Shown here: piece after piece, positions 8,425 to 17,440 of the stretch | Layout: every line of letters begins with the position of its first letter | Numbering within the stretch: the first letter of the stretch is position 1 | NCBI GenBank assembly: GCA_963712175.1 | Contig: CAVQGZ010000009.1 | Location: forward strand, 62,001-126,000 | Reading direction: 5' to 3' | Origin: CAVQGZ01 sp963712175 | GTDB taxonomy: Bacteria > Actinomycetota > Actinomycetes > Jiangellales > Jiangellaceae | Length of the DNA stretch: 64,000 nucleotides | Translations under genes and position numbers: made by a program | The notes under the pieces: generated by a model | What the model saw: only the letters and a program-made list of their open reading frames with translations | Told to the model about the DNA's origin: nothing | Databases searched by the model: none

Positions 8425-8430
8425 GCCGCC

Positions 8431-8436
8431 TATTCT
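8431..8436 (+). promoter_or_regulatory. -10 box of menB (leaderless)
   Basis: TATTCT is followed by exactly 7 bases and then the menB GTG at 8444, so the transcript should begin at the start codon. It lies inside the 19-base gap between the menB and menC starts. The opposite strand has only a weak box (GAGAAT) at the same distance from menC. Confidence 0.6.
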
Positions 8437-8443
8437 CGCGCGG

Positions 8444-9364
8444 GTGAACCCCCAGCCCGACAACCCGTTCGACCCCTCGGTATGGCGGGAGGTGCCCGGG
8501 TTCGACTTCACCGACATCACCTACCACCGGCTCACCGACGCCCACGGTGATCGCCCCGTCGTCCGGGTGGCGTTCGACCGCCCCGAGGTTCGCAACGCGT
8601 TCCGGCCGCACACGGTGGACGAGCTGTACGCAGCACTCGACCACGCGCGCTGCTCGGCCGACGTCGGCTGCGTGCTCCTCACCGGCAACGGCCCCTCGCC
8701 GCGTGACGGCGGCTGGGCCTTCTGCTCAGGAGGTGACCAGCGCATTCGTGGGCGCGACGGGTACAAGTACGCCGACGACGACACCGGCGCCACGATCGAC
8801 GTCCACCGCGGAGGTCGGCTGCACATCCTCGAGGTGCAGCGTCTGATCCGCACGATGCCGAAGGTCGTCATCGCCCTGGTGCCCGGCTGGGCTGCCGGAG
8901 GCGGGCACAGCCTGCACGTCGTCTGCGACCTGACGATCGCCAGCGCCGAGCACGCGCGCTTCAAGCAGACCGACGCCGACGTCGGCTCGTTCGACGGCGG
9001 CTACGGGTCGGCCTACCTCGCCCGCCAGGTCGGGCAGAAGTTCGCCCGTGAGATCTTCTTCCTCGGCCGGCAGTACTCCGCCGAGCAGGCTCAGCGGATG
9101 GGCATGGTCAACGAGGTGGTGTCCCATGCCGAGCTGGAGTCGACCGGGATCGAGTGGGCCGAGACGATCACCGCGAAGAGCCCGACCGCCCAGCGCATGC
9201 TCAAGTTCGCCTTCAACCTCGTCGACGACGGCATGGTCGGCCAGCAGGTGTTCGCCGGTGAGGCGACGCGGCTGGCCTACATGACCGACGAGGCCGCCGA
9301 GGGCCGGGACTCCTTCCTGCAGAAGCGGCCGGGTGACTTCGAGCGGTTCGGGTGGGCGTACTGA
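8444..9364 (+). CDS. menB: 1,4-dihydroxy-2-naphthoyl-CoA synthase
   Basis: Crotonase-fold enzyme that cyclises o-succinylbenzoyl-CoA. 306 residues, typical of the longer actinobacterial MenB. Seen: oxyanion-hole motif WAFCSGGDQRIRG, VPGWAAGGGHSLHVVCDLTIAS, and the MenB-specific SFDGGYGSAYLARQVGQKFA. The GTG start is supported by the -10 box 7 bases upstream. Followed after 4 bases by menE and then menA, so menB-menE-menA form an operon. Confidence 0.96.
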   Translation: MNPQPDNPFDPSVWREVPGFDFTDITYHRLTDAHGDRPVVRVAFDRPEVRNAFRPHTVDELYAALDHARCSADVGCVLLTGNGPSPRDGGWAFCSGGDQRIRGRDGYKYADDDTGATIDVHRGGRLHILEVQRLIRTMPKVVIALVPGWAAGGGHSLHVVCDLTIASAEHARFKQTDADVGSFDGGYGSAYLARQVGQKFAREIFFLGRQYSAEQAQRMGMVNEVVSHAELESTGIEWAETITAKSPTAQRMLKFAFNLVDDGMVGQQVFAGEATRLAYMTDEAAEGRDSFLQKRPGDFERFGWAY

Positions 9365-9368
9365 GCCC

Positions 9369-10484
9369 GTGCACGTCCTGACCGCAGCCGAGGACGCGTC
9401 GACCCTGGATCGGGTGCGTCGTGGGATGCAACGCGCCCTGGACGGCGGGCCGGCCATCACGGTCCTGCCGGCGTCCCCGCCACGATGGCGCGACACGCTG
9501 ATCAAGGCTGTGCGCCCGGAACGTCGGGTCGATGGGGGCATGGTCGTCCCCACCTCCGGCTCGACGGGACATCCGGTGGGCGTCGTCCTTGGCTCGGATG
9601 CCGTGCGCTGGGCCGCCGAGGCGGTCAACGAGCGCCTGGGGGGACCCGGCTCCTGGGTGCTGGCCCTGCCCCTGACCCACGTCGCAGGCCTGATGGTGCT
9701 GGCTCGCGCGGTGGTCGGCTCACACCCTGTCGTCGCCGTGGGCGAGGACTGGTCCCGAGCCCTGGACGAGCTGCCGGGCGGCAACCCCCGCTACACCTCG
9801 CTCGTCCCGACACAGGTGCGGCGGCTGCTCGAGGAGCAGCCCGACGTGCTGGCCCGCTTCGATGCCGTTCTCGTGGGGGGGACCGCGCTGGGCCAGCCGC
9901 TGCGCGCTCGGGCACAGGCCAGGGGCGTTCGCCTGGTCGAGTCCTACGGCATGACCGAGACGTGCGGCGGCTGCCTCCACGACGGCGTCCCGCTCCCCGG
10001 TGTGGACGTTCGCCTCGACGGGACCGGGCGGGTCGCCCTGGCCGGACCGATGCTCGCCTCGGCCTACCGGCGTGCGGACGCTGACGAGCCCGTCGCGACC
10101 GACGGGTGGTTCACCACCTCCGACATCGGCGGCTGGCACGAGGGACGGCTGCAGCTGTACGGCCGAGTCGACGACGTGGTGGCCACGGGTGGGGTGTCGG
10201 TTTCGCTGAGCGCCGTGGACGCGCTGCTGGCAGCTCACCCCGACCTGGCCGACGCCGCTGCCGTCGGACTCCCGGACGCTGAGTGGGGCACCGAGGTCGT
10301 GGTCGTGGCCGTCCCGACGCCGGGCCGGGACCCGACCTTGGCATCGGTACGGTCCTTCATGGCCGAACGCGCGGAGCCCGCCTACGTGCCACGTCGCCTC
10401 GTGCTCGTCGACGACCTGGCTCGGCCGGGGCCGGGCAAGGTGAACCGGCGCCGGCTGGCAACGCTGGCGGAGGGAGGACGATGA
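9369..10484 (+). CDS. menE: o-Succinylbenzoate-CoA ligase
   Basis: Adenylate-forming ligase that activates o-succinylbenzoate with CoA. 371 residues, shorter than proteobacterial MenE and usual in actinobacteria. Seen: the AMP-binding P-loop VPTSGSTGHPVGV near residues 57-70, the ESYGMTET motif, GWFTTSDIGGW, and the C-terminal PGPGKVNRRRL with the catalytic Lys. GTG 9369 is 4 bases after the menB stop and the frame upstream belongs to menB. Its stop overlaps the menA ATG. Confidence 0.93.
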   Translation: MHVLTAAEDASTLDRVRRGMQRALDGGPAITVLPASPPRWRDTLIKAVRPERRVDGGMVVPTSGSTGHPVGVVLGSDAVRWAAEAVNERLGGPGSWVLALPLTHVAGLMVLARAVVGSHPVVAVGEDWSRALDELPGGNPRYTSLVPTQVRRLLEEQPDVLARFDAVLVGGTALGQPLRARAQARGVRLVESYGMTETCGGCLHDGVPLPGVDVRLDGTGRVALAGPMLASAYRRADADEPVATDGWFTTSDIGGWHEGRLQLYGRVDDVVATGGVSVSLSAVDALLAAHPDLADAAAVGLPDAEWGTEVVVVAVPTPGRDPTLASVRSFMAERAEPAYVPRRLVLVDDLARPGPGKVNRRRLATLAEGGR

Positions 10485-11356
10485 CGACCGCAGCGCAGTG
10501 GTGGCAGGGCGCCCGACCGCGGACGCTGCCGGCTGCGGTGGCCCCGGTGCTGGTCGGCTCGGCCGCGGCGGCGGCAGCCGGCGGCTTCGTCGCAGCGCGA
10601 GCCGGTCTGGCGATGGGTGTGGCACTGGCGCTGCAGGTCGGCGTGAACTACGCCAACGACTACTCCGACGGAGTCCGAGGGACCGATGCCGACCGGGTCG
10701 GGCCGATGCGCCTGGTCGGCTCCGGCGCAGCGTCGCCGTCCAGGGTGAAGGCCGCCGCCTTCGCAGCGTTCGGTCTTGCAGCTGTCCTCGGGCTGCTGCT
10801 CGTGGCACTCAGCGGCCAGTGGTGGTTGCTGGGCGTCGGCGCTCTGGCCGTGGCGGCCGCCTGGGGCTACACGGGAGGCTCGTCCCCCTACGGCTACCGG
10901 GGCCTCGGTGAGGTATCGGTGTTCGTGTTCTTCGGGCTCGTCGCTACCCTCGGCACGACCTACGTCCAGCTACTGGCCGTCACGACGGCGTCGGTGCTGG
11001 GCGCCGTGGCCGTCGGGTCACTGGCCACGGCCATCTTGGTCGTGAACAACCTGCGCGACATACCCACCGATCGAGGCGCGGGCAAGCGGACGTTGGCGGT
11101 TCGACTCGGGGACCGCTGGACCCGGCGCCTGTACCTGCTGCTGCTGGCCGTCGCCTACGCGTGCGCCGCTGCAGTCGCCCTCGACGGCTACCCGCGCGCC
11201 CTGCTGGCGTGGCTGTCGCTGCCGTGGGCCGTCAGGGCCGCCGGCGTCGTCGAGCGGGGGGCGACAGGTCCGGCGCTGGTGGCGGCGCTCGTCGACACCG
11301 GACGTGCGGAGCTGGCGCTAGCGATCGGGTTGAGCATCGGGCTCGTCGTCGGCTGA
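10481..11356 (+). CDS. menA: 1,4-dihydroxy-2-naphthoate polyprenyltransferase
   Basis: Integral membrane UbiA-family prenyltransferase that attaches the isoprenoid tail, giving demethylmenaquinone for MenG. 291 residues. Seen: the first Asp-rich motif NYANDYSDGVRGTD near residues 52-65, the second NNLRDIPTDRGAGKRTLAV, and about eight or nine hydrophobic helices. ATG 10481 overlaps the menE stop and has GGAGGA upstream. The 3' end overlaps the convergent DUF4229 gene by 39 bases. Confidence 0.95.
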   Translation: MTTAAQWWQGARPRTLPAAVAPVLVGSAAAAAAGGFVAARAGLAMGVALALQVGVNYANDYSDGVRGTDADRVGPMRLVGSGAASPSRVKAAAFAAFGLAAVLGLLLVALSGQWWLLGVGALAVAAAWGYTGGSSPYGYRGLGEVSVFVFFGLVATLGTTYVQLLAVTTASVLGAVAVGSLATAILVVNNLRDIPTDRGAGKRTLAVRLGDRWTRRLYLLLLAVAYACAAAVALDGYPRALLAWLSLPWAVRAAGVVERGATGPALVAALVDTGRAELALAIGLSIGLVVG

Positions 11357-11572
11357 GGCGCTCTCGATGCGGTCGTTGATCGCCTGCTGCCGCTGGGCCA
11401 ACGACGTCGACACGTCGTCCCGAGCCCGGTTCAGGGCGAAGATCGAGATGAGGCCGGAGACCAGGAAGGCCACGAACAGCAGCAACCAGTCACGCAGACC
11501 GACCAGGTACAGGACGCCGGCGGTGCCGGCCAGCAGGGCTAGACGTAGCAGTGTGTACTTCAGCAAGGCCAT
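11318..11572 (-). CDS. DUF4229 small membrane protein
   Basis: 84 residues with two hydrophobic helices (about 8-25 and 29-47) followed by a charged tail rich in Arg, Gln and Asp. It matches the actinobacterial DUF4229 family, of unknown function, often found next to men genes. ATG 11572 has a GGGGGC ribosome site; the longer open frame is not used. It ends inside the convergent menA gene. Confidence 0.75.
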   Translation of the reverse strand: MALLKYTLLRLALLAGTAGVLYLVGLRDWLLLFVAFLVSGLISIFALNRARDDVSTSLAQRQQAINDRIESASADDEPDAQPDR

Positions 11573-11582
11573 GGTGCCCCCA

Positions 11583-12506
11583 TCATCCCTGATCGTCGGG
11601 CGCCCGGTTGCCCCCGGACACGACCGCGACCTCGACACCCTGGCCGACGGGCGCAACCTCGCGCAGCGCGGCCGCCACCGACACCGCTCCGCTCGGTTCG
11701 GCGTCGACGCCCATGTCACCCAGCCACAGCTGGGCACCGCGTATCTCGTCCTCGCTGACGGTGACGCCCGGTACCGACCGCGCAGACAGGTGCTGCCACG
11801 GCTGCTCCCCCACGCTGGGCAGCCGAAGTCCGTCCGCCGACGTCCTCGCCGTGTCGCTGACGTCCCAGCTCACCCGGTGACCGGCCCGGACGCTCTCGAC
11901 GTAGTCGGCGGCCAGCTCCGGTTCAGCGCCGACCAGTGCCACCCCCGCGCCGTCGAGCGCGACGGCCGTGCCACTGAGCAGACCACCCCCACCGACCGGA
12001 GCCCAGACCCGGGCCACGGACAGCCCGAGGCGGGCAGACTGGTCCAGGATCTCCAGGGCCGCGGTGCCCTGCCCGGCCATCACGTCGAGGTGGTCGAACG
12101 GTGGGACGAACGTCAGACCGGTCTCGACGAGCGCCGCGGCCCGCGCAGCCCGCTCGGCCACCGGCACCACGACGACCGTGGCTCCCGCCGCCCGAATCGC
12201 CGCGACCTTGTGGGGCATCGCGTTGTCGGGGACGACGACGGTGGCCGGGCAGCCCAGCTCGGCGGCCGCCTCGGCCAGGGCACGGCCGTGGTTGCCCGAA
12301 GAGTGGGTGACGACCCCACGCCCACGACTGCGCTCGTCCAGGGCCGTGAGGGCAGCGAAGGCACCGCGGGCCTTGAAGGCACCGCTGCGCTGCTCGTTCT
12401 CGAGCTTCAACCAGAGCCTCGGGTGCGGGGTCGGCACGAGCCGCGTACGGGTGACGTACCCCTCGATGCGCGTGGCAGCGGCCAGGACGTCCTGCCGGGT
12501 CAGCAC
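11583..12506 (-). CDS. PLP-dependent threonine/serine dehydratase-like enzyme
   Basis: 307 residues, fold type II PLP enzyme. Seen: PLP lysine in SGAFKARGA (K45), the Asn-containing loop SSGNHGRALA near 88-97, and phosphate-binding PVGGGGLLSG near 166-175. It lacks a C-terminal ACT domain, so it is the short catabolic or serine-racemase-like type, not biosynthetic IlvA. Substrate (L-threonine, L-serine or a racemase activity) is not decided by sequence. The GTG start lies 66 bases from the divergent membrane protein at 12573. Confidence 0.85.
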   Translation of the reverse strand: MLTRQDVLAAATRIEGYVTRTRLVPTPHPRLWLKLENEQRSGAFKARGAFAALTALDERSRGRGVVTHSSGNHGRALAEAAAELGCPATVVVPDNAMPHKVAAIRAAGATVVVVPVAERAARAAALVETGLTFVPPFDHLDVMAGQGTAALEILDQSARLGLSVARVWAPVGGGGLLSGTAVALDGAGVALVGAEPELAADYVESVRAGHRVSWDVSDTARTSADGLRLPSVGEQPWQHLSARSVPGVTVSEDEIRGAQLWLGDMGVDAEPSGAVSVAAALREVAPVGQGVEVAVVSGGNRAPDDQG

Positions 12507-12572
12507 GCCACGGCCTGCAGGTTCGCGTACAGAGACCTACGCTGGGCGTCTCGGGTCGAGAGGAGGGGGCAC

Positions 12573-12827
12573 ATGGGTCGCGCGTTGCCGCTGATCCTGC
12601 TCGTCGCGCTGACGGTCTTCGCCGTCGTCGACGCTGTTCTCACACCACGCGAGCAGCTACCCCACAAGGGGTGGTGGGTGGTGGGCATCCTGCTCCTTCC
12701 CGTCATCGGGCCCGTGGCCTGGGTGACCGTCGGACGCCGCGCCCGACGCGAGTCCGGCGGGCCCGGTGGCACTCCCCGACCGCCGGTAGCCCCCGACGAC
12801 GACCCAGACTTCCTGCGCGGCCTCTAG
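12573..12827 (+). CDS. Small membrane protein with a phospholipase D nuclease N-terminal-like (PLDc_N) domain
   Basis: 84 residues. Seen: a first hydrophobic helix (about 5-22), the loop LTPREQLPHKGWW, a second helix with LLLPVIGPVAWVTVGRR, then a Gly/Pro/Asp tail. This is the PLDc_N pattern shared with the membrane anchors of cardiolipin synthases, here as a stand-alone protein of unknown function. ATG 12573 has a strong GAGGAGGGG ribosome site. It converges on ccsB with 12 bases between the stops. Confidence 0.8.
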   Translation: MGRALPLILLVALTVFAVVDAVLTPREQLPHKGWWVVGILLLPVIGPVAWVTVGRRARRESGGPGGTPRPPVAPDDDPDFLRGL

Positions 12828-12839
12828 CCGCACACGGCG

Positions 12840-13802
12840 CTACACGCCCCCGTAGGAGTGCAGTCCCACGAAGGCGATGTTCACCCCGAAGAAGTTGAAG
12901 AGCAACGTGGAGTAGGCCACCAGGGAGATGATCGCGGCCCGGCGGCCCCGCCAGCCCGCCGTCGTGCGGGCGTGCAAGTAGGCGGCGTAGACGATCCAGG
13001 TGATGAGCGACCATGTCTCCTTCGGGTCCCAGCCCCAGTACCGGCCCCAGGCGTACTCCGCCCAGATCGCGCCGGCAACGACCGCGAACGTCCAGACGGG
13101 GAAGCCGAACGCTGTCACGCGGTAGGCAACCCGGTCGAGCGTCGTCGCGTCCGGCAGCCGGGAGACGAACCTCCCCTCGGTGGTTCCGCGCCCCTCGGCC
13201 ACGTCACGCACCAGGTAGAGCGAGGTGGCAACCATGCTGATCGTGAAGAAGGCCGCCGCCAGCGTCGCCGCCGCGACGTGGATGACCAACCAGGGCGAAC
13301 GCAGCGCCGGCACCAGCGGCGCGGCCGGCACGTAGAGAACCGTGACGGCCAGTCCCACCGTGAGGAGCAGGACACCCGTCACCCACACGGCGAAGGTGCG
13401 CAGGTCGTATCGACGCATCAGCAGCAGGAGGGCGAGGGCCACCAGGAACGAGCCGGTGATCGCGAACTCGTACATGTTGCCCCACGGCACCCGCCCGGCC
13501 GCCAGCCCGCGCAGCAGAACGCCGGCACCGAGGATCACCGTGCCCAGGACGAGGGTTCCGTACCCGACCCCCCACCACCGCGAGGTTGCGCCGACACCCT
13601 CGTCGCCGGCCTGGCCGACCTGCTCCGCACCGGCCTGTCGGTCGGGGCCGCCCGCGCCCACGGCGACGCGCTGCTCCACCGACGAGCGAACGGGCGAGGC
13701 GAACGCCAGGTCTGCGGCGAATGCCGCCATGGCCACGGCCCACACGATCATGGCGGCGTCGACGAAGACGTTGCTCAGGTACGCAGCGGTGTCGGCGGTC
13801 AC
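12840..13802 (-). CDS. ccsB: Cytochrome c biogenesis protein CcsB/CcsA (heme handling)
   Basis: 320 residues, integral membrane protein of System II cytochrome c maturation that moves heme to apocytochromes outside the membrane. Seen: about eight hydrophobic helices, the heme-binding WWD-type motif WGWDPKETWSLITW near the C-terminus, and conserved histidines including the final NIAFVGLHSYGGV. GTG 13802 has GAGGAG upstream and overlaps the resB stop (GTGA). Partners resB, ccdA and a TlpA-like thioredoxin follow upstream in the same operon. Confidence 0.93.
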   Translation of the reverse strand: MTADTAAYLSNVFVDAAMIVWAVAMAAFAADLAFASPVRSSVEQRVAVGAGGPDRQAGAEQVGQAGDEGVGATSRWWGVGYGTLVLGTVILGAGVLLRGLAAGRVPWGNMYEFAITGSFLVALALLLLMRRYDLRTFAVWVTGVLLLTVGLAVTVLYVPAAPLVPALRSPWLVIHVAAATLAAAFFTISMVATSLYLVRDVAEGRGTTEGRFVSRLPDATTLDRVAYRVTAFGFPVWTFAVVAGAIWAEYAWGRYWGWDPKETWSLITWIVYAAYLHARTTAGWRGRRAAIISLVAYSTLLFNFFGVNIAFVGLHSYGGV

Positions 13803-15458
13803 GACAGCTCCTCCTCGACGGCAGCCGCAACCGCGGCCAGCTCCTCGTCCAGCTCCCCAGCGTCCCCGGAGGCGACGCGGTCGAGCCCAGCGATCACGAG
13901 AACGGTAGCCCCATCGGCACCCGCAGCGGCAACCAGTGTGTCGTTGGGCACGTCCGAACCGATCCGAGCGGCCGGCCGCACCCGGACCCACACCCGGCGC
14001 CGCCGGATGAACAGCGTCGGGAGCAGCCCCAGGATGGCCAGGCCGGCACCCAGCAAGGCGAGCTCCTTGCCGGCGTTGCGGCTCACCTGCAGGTTGCACC
14101 CAGGTCGAGACACCGTCGAAGCTCACCGAGCCGACCCCGTCGGGCAGGTCAGCGGACTCACCGGGCCCGAGAGCCACCCGGAACGGTTCGTCACCCTCGC
14201 GCAGCTGGGTCATCTCGGTGGTGTCGAGCCGGTAGACCGACTGGGTGAGTCCGTCGTCGAGCCCGAGGTCACCCGCCCACGCCGTGAGCACGAGGACGGG
14301 GTTCCCGAGGCCCGGGAAGAGTGACCGCGGACCCTGCGCATCGATGATGCCGGTCGGCAGGAAGACGCCCTGCAGGCCGAGGTCGTCGACCTCGGCCTGC
14401 GGAACCTTGACGACCCCGGTCGAGGTGAACGACTCGTCCTGCGGCAGAAACGGGACGGCCTGGGTGAACACGACCTCACCGGCGCTGTCTCGCACGGTGA
14501 TCTGAGGTGCGTAGCCCGGGTTGAGCAGGTGCACCAGCGTCCCGTCGACCGCCAAGGGGTTGTTCACCGTGATGGAGCGCTGCTCGGCCGGAGCGCCTGG
14601 GCTGGCCTCGAGCGTGACCGACGCCTCGAACCGCGAGGGGCTGCCCATCGTGGGCCCATCGGTCTCGAACTCCATGGCGAACTCGTCGACGGTGAGGGCG
14701 AACGGCGGCAGGTCGCCGGCGTCGAAGCGGGCGCCGGCCGTGAGCCCGTCGTACTGGATCGGGGAGTTCGCGAAGCCCTCGCCTTCCACGACCAGCACGC
14801 TGCCGCGGTAGCCGAACAGGCTTCCGGTCGCGACCGACACCAGCACCACGACCAGGGCGAGGTGGAACAGCAGGTTGCCGGTCTCCTTCAGGTAGCCGCG
14901 CTCGGCGGCGACGGCGGTTCCGACCGACGTCCCAGCCGCAGCACGCACGTCGTCCACCCGCTCGACCCGGAAACGACGCCGGCGCAGGGCTCGCGCTGCG
15001 GCGTCCAGGACGACCTGCGGCGGGTTCTCCAGCACGTCCTCGCGATGGGCAGGCAGACGGGTGAGGCGGCTCGGCGGCGCCGGAGGACGGGTTCGCAGCG
15101 CGCGCCAGTGCACCCCGACACGCGGGATGATGCAGCCGACCAGCGAGATCATGAGAAGCAGGTAGATGGCTGAGAACCAGGGCGTCGAGTAGACGTCGAA
15201 CAGCCCGAGACGTTCAGCCCACTGCGCGAGCTCGGGGTTGCGCTCGGCCCAGTCTGCGGCGGCCAACGGGTTGGCCTCCCGCTGCGGGACGACCGATCCC
15301 GGGACGGCAGCCACCGCGAGCAGGAACAGCAGGAAGAGCGCGACTCGCATGGACGTCAGCGCTCGCCACACCCAGCGCCCCAGCTCGGCGAGGGTCATCG
15401 ACCCGGCGCCGCCGGGTGTGGGCGCCTGCTGAGTACCGGAGTCGGCGAGCGCCGTCAC
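13799..15458 (-). CDS. resB: Cytochrome c biogenesis protein ResB/Ccs1, interrupted by a 1-base frameshift
   Basis: Partner of CcsB in System II cytochrome c maturation. About 552 residues once the frame is restored. Seen: helices near residues 35-55, a second pair with YLLLMISLVGCIIPR and NLLFHLALVVVLVS, a large extracytoplasmic domain, and a last helix LALLGAGLAILGLLPTLF followed by RRRRVWVRV. The frame breaks at 14092-14102, where one extra base separates FDGVSTWV from NLQVSRNAGKEL. The restored frame ends exactly on the GTGA overlap with ccsB. GTG 15458 overlaps the ccdA stop. Sequencing error or a recent mutation are both possible. Confidence 0.88.
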
Positions 15459-16228
15459 AGGAGTACCTCGAAACCCGACACCCAACCCTGCATCGCCGCC
15501 ATGCCCCGCCCCCAGAGCCCGGTGACCAGGGCGGTACCGAGCAGCACCAGCACGATCGCGCCGATCGTCTGGATCGTGCGAAGGTGCGCGCGCAGCCACC
15601 CCGACAGGGCACTGGCGCGCCCGTAGGCCAGCGCGAACACCACGAACGGGACGCCCAGGCCGATGCAGTACGCGACGGACAAGGCAGCACCGCGGGCGGC
15701 AGTGCCCTGGTCGAAGGCGAGCACCTGGACGGCCGCCAGCGTCGGGCCGATGCAGGGAGTCCACCCGATCGCGAACAGCACGCCCAGCACAGGCGCGGCG
15801 CCGAGCCCCACCGCGGGGAACCGGTCCATGAAGCGGCGCTCGGTGCTCAGCCCCGGTAGCCACCCGCCGAAGGCCAGGCCGACCAGGATGGTGAGCACTC
15901 CCAGCACCCGCGTGATCGGCTCCTGATACTCCAGCAACAGGCTGCCCAGCCCGCCGAACAACGCCCCGTACGACACGAAGACGGCCGTGAAGCCAGCGAT
16001 GAAGAGCAGCGTGCCGAGCAGGACGCGACTGGTCTGGCGAGTTCTCACCAGCGTCGTTCCCGGCTGCTCAGCAGGCGGCGTCACCGGCAGGCCGCTCACG
16101 TACGACAAGTAGGCCGGTACCAGCGGCAGCACACAGGGGCTGGCGAAGGAGAGCAGCCCGGCCAGCGCGGCGAGCGGCAGCGCGACCAGCAGCGAGCCTG
16201 TCAGCACGGCCTCGGCGGCACCGTTCAC
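15455..16228 (-). CDS. ccdA: Cytochrome c biogenesis transmembrane protein CcdA
   Basis: 257 residues, six-helix membrane thiol transporter that carries reducing equivalents from cytoplasmic thioredoxin to the outside. Seen: the paired redox cysteines in FASPCVLPLVP near residue 32 and IGWTPCIGPT near residue 155, in symmetrical halves. It keeps the CXXCH cysteines of apocytochrome c reduced for heme attachment. GTG start overlaps the end of the thioredoxin gene, and its stop overlaps the resB start, so the cluster is tightly coupled. Confidence 0.93.
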   Translation of the reverse strand: MNGAAEAVLTGSLLVALPLAALAGLLSFASPCVLPLVPAYLSYVSGLPVTPPAEQPGTTLVRTRQTSRVLLGTLLFIAGFTAVFVSYGALFGGLGSLLLEYQEPITRVLGVLTILVGLAFGGWLPGLSTERRFMDRFPAVGLGAAPVLGVLFAIGWTPCIGPTLAAVQVLAFDQGTAARGAALSVAYCIGLGVPFVVFALAYGRASALSGWLRAHLRTIQTIGAIVLVLLGTALVTGLWGRGMAAMQGWVSGFEVLL

Positions 16229-16794
16229 GCGGGCTCCTCGGCCACCTCGGAGACCAGGCCACGCAAGGACGTCTCGCTGATCGGCCCGATCACCCGCGCC
16301 GCCATGTCTCCCTGCCGGTCCACGACGAGCGTGCTGGGGATGGCGGCGGGGGGAAGCGTCTCGCGGAAGGCGAGCAGCAGGCGCCCGTCGGAGTCCACGA
16401 CGCTGGGGTACGGAACGTCGAACTCGTCCTCGAAGGCTGCGGCGGCCGTCTCGGTGTCGCGGGTGTTCACACCCACGAAGACGACGCCGTCGTCAGCGGA
16501 CTCGTTCGCCACGGCAGCGAAGCCGGGGGCCTCGGCTCGGCACGGGGCACACCAGGAACCCCAGACGTTCAGGACGACGACCTCGCCTCGCTGGTCGGCG
16601 AGGTCGAACTGCCCACCGTCCAACGTCGGTCCGACGAAGGTCGGAGCCGGCTCGCGCTCCTCGGCGTCGATCAGCGTGACCACGCCGCCTCCCTGCACGA
16701 ACCCCGCCTCGGAGGACGCCTCGACCCGACCGTCACCTCCGCACGCGGCCAGCACGAGGGCGCCGGCCACCAGCATGAGGAGTCGCGAGGGCAT
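16225..16794 (-). CDS. Secreted TlpA/ResA-like thioredoxin lipoprotein
   Basis: 189 residues. Seen: a lipoprotein signal peptide ending in LVLAAC (lipid-anchored Cys 18) and an active site WCAPC at 81-85 within VLNVWGSWCAPCRAEAPGF, typical of ResA/TlpA/CcmG. It should accept electrons from CcdA and reduce apocytochrome c outside the membrane. The gene lies directly upstream of ccdA with a 4-base overlap, supporting that role. Confidence 0.93.
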   Translation of the reverse strand: MPSRLLMLVAGALVLAACGGDGRVEASSEAGFVQGGGVVTLIDAEEREPAPTFVGPTLDGGQFDLADQRGEVVVLNVWGSWCAPCRAEAPGFAAVANESADDGVVFVGVNTRDTETAAAAFEDEFDVPYPSVVDSDGRLLLAFRETLPPAAIPSTLVVDRQGDMAARVIGPISETSLRGLVSEVAEEPA

Positions 16795-16795
16795 G

Positions 16796-17440
16796 TCAGG
16801 CGCCCACCTGGAACCGCCGCTTGGGCTTCACCGGCAGCAGGTCAGCAGCGGGCTCGGAGTAGGCCACCTGGCGCACCTCACGGCCGTCCAGCGTGAAGCT
16901 GGTGACCGAGGCCAGCGAGCACTCGCGGGCGCGGGGGTCGTGCCACAGACGCTTGCCCTGCGCGGCGTTGCGCGCCGTCCAGATAGGGAGCTGGTGGCTC
17001 ACGACCACCGCTTCGTGCCCCTGCGCCGCAGCCGCAGCGTCCTCGATGGCGGCGAGCATGCGGGCCGCGATGACGTCGTACGGCTCACCCCAGGACGGGC
17101 GGAAGGGGTTGCGTAGATGCCACCACGCCGACGGCTCCCGCAGCGCCCCGTCGCCTACCCCGAAGCGCTTGCCCTCGAAGACGTTCGCAGCCTCGACAAG
17201 CCGGTCGTCGACATCGGGCTGGATGCCGAGCAGGGCCGCGCTGGGCGCCATCGTCTCGCGGGCACGATCCAGCGGGGACGAGACCAGGTAGGTGACGTCG
17301 CGGCCGACGAGCGACTGCGCGATCCGCTCGGCCATCGCACGTCCGAGCTCGGACAGGTGGTAGTCCGGCAGCCGCCCGTACAGGACCCCTTCGGGGTTGT
17401 GCACCTCCCCGTGGCGAACGACGTGAACGGTGCTCGTCAT
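16796..17440 (-). CDS. Histidine phosphatase family protein
   Basis: 214 residues. Seen: the phosphohistidine motif VVRHGE at 7-12, SSPLDRARET near 54-63, and the second catalytic His in VVVSHQLPIW near 148. This is the phosphoglycerate mutase-like phosphatase that sits between hemL and the thioredoxin gene in many actinomycetes (Rv0525 in M. tuberculosis); its substrate is unknown. ATG 17440 overlaps the hemL stop (ATGA), so it is co-translated with the heme genes. Confidence 0.88.
   Translation of the reverse strand: MTSTVHVVRHGEVHNPEGVLYGRLPDYHLSELGRAMAERIAQSLVGRDVTYLVSSPLDRARETMAPSAALLGIQPDVDDRLVEAANVFEGKRFGVGDGALREPSAWWHLRNPFRPSWGEPYDVIAARMLAAIEDAAAAAQGHEAVVVSHQLPIWTARNAAQGKRLWHDPRARECSLASVTSFTLDGREVRQVAYSEPAADLLPVKPKRRFQVGA

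Noticed and set aside
12840..15863. A single 1007-residue open frame that looks like a ResB-CcsB fusion
   Set aside because: The middle is Arg/Gly-rich shadow sequence produced by a frameshift; the other frame holds the true resB C-terminus and a GTGA junction.
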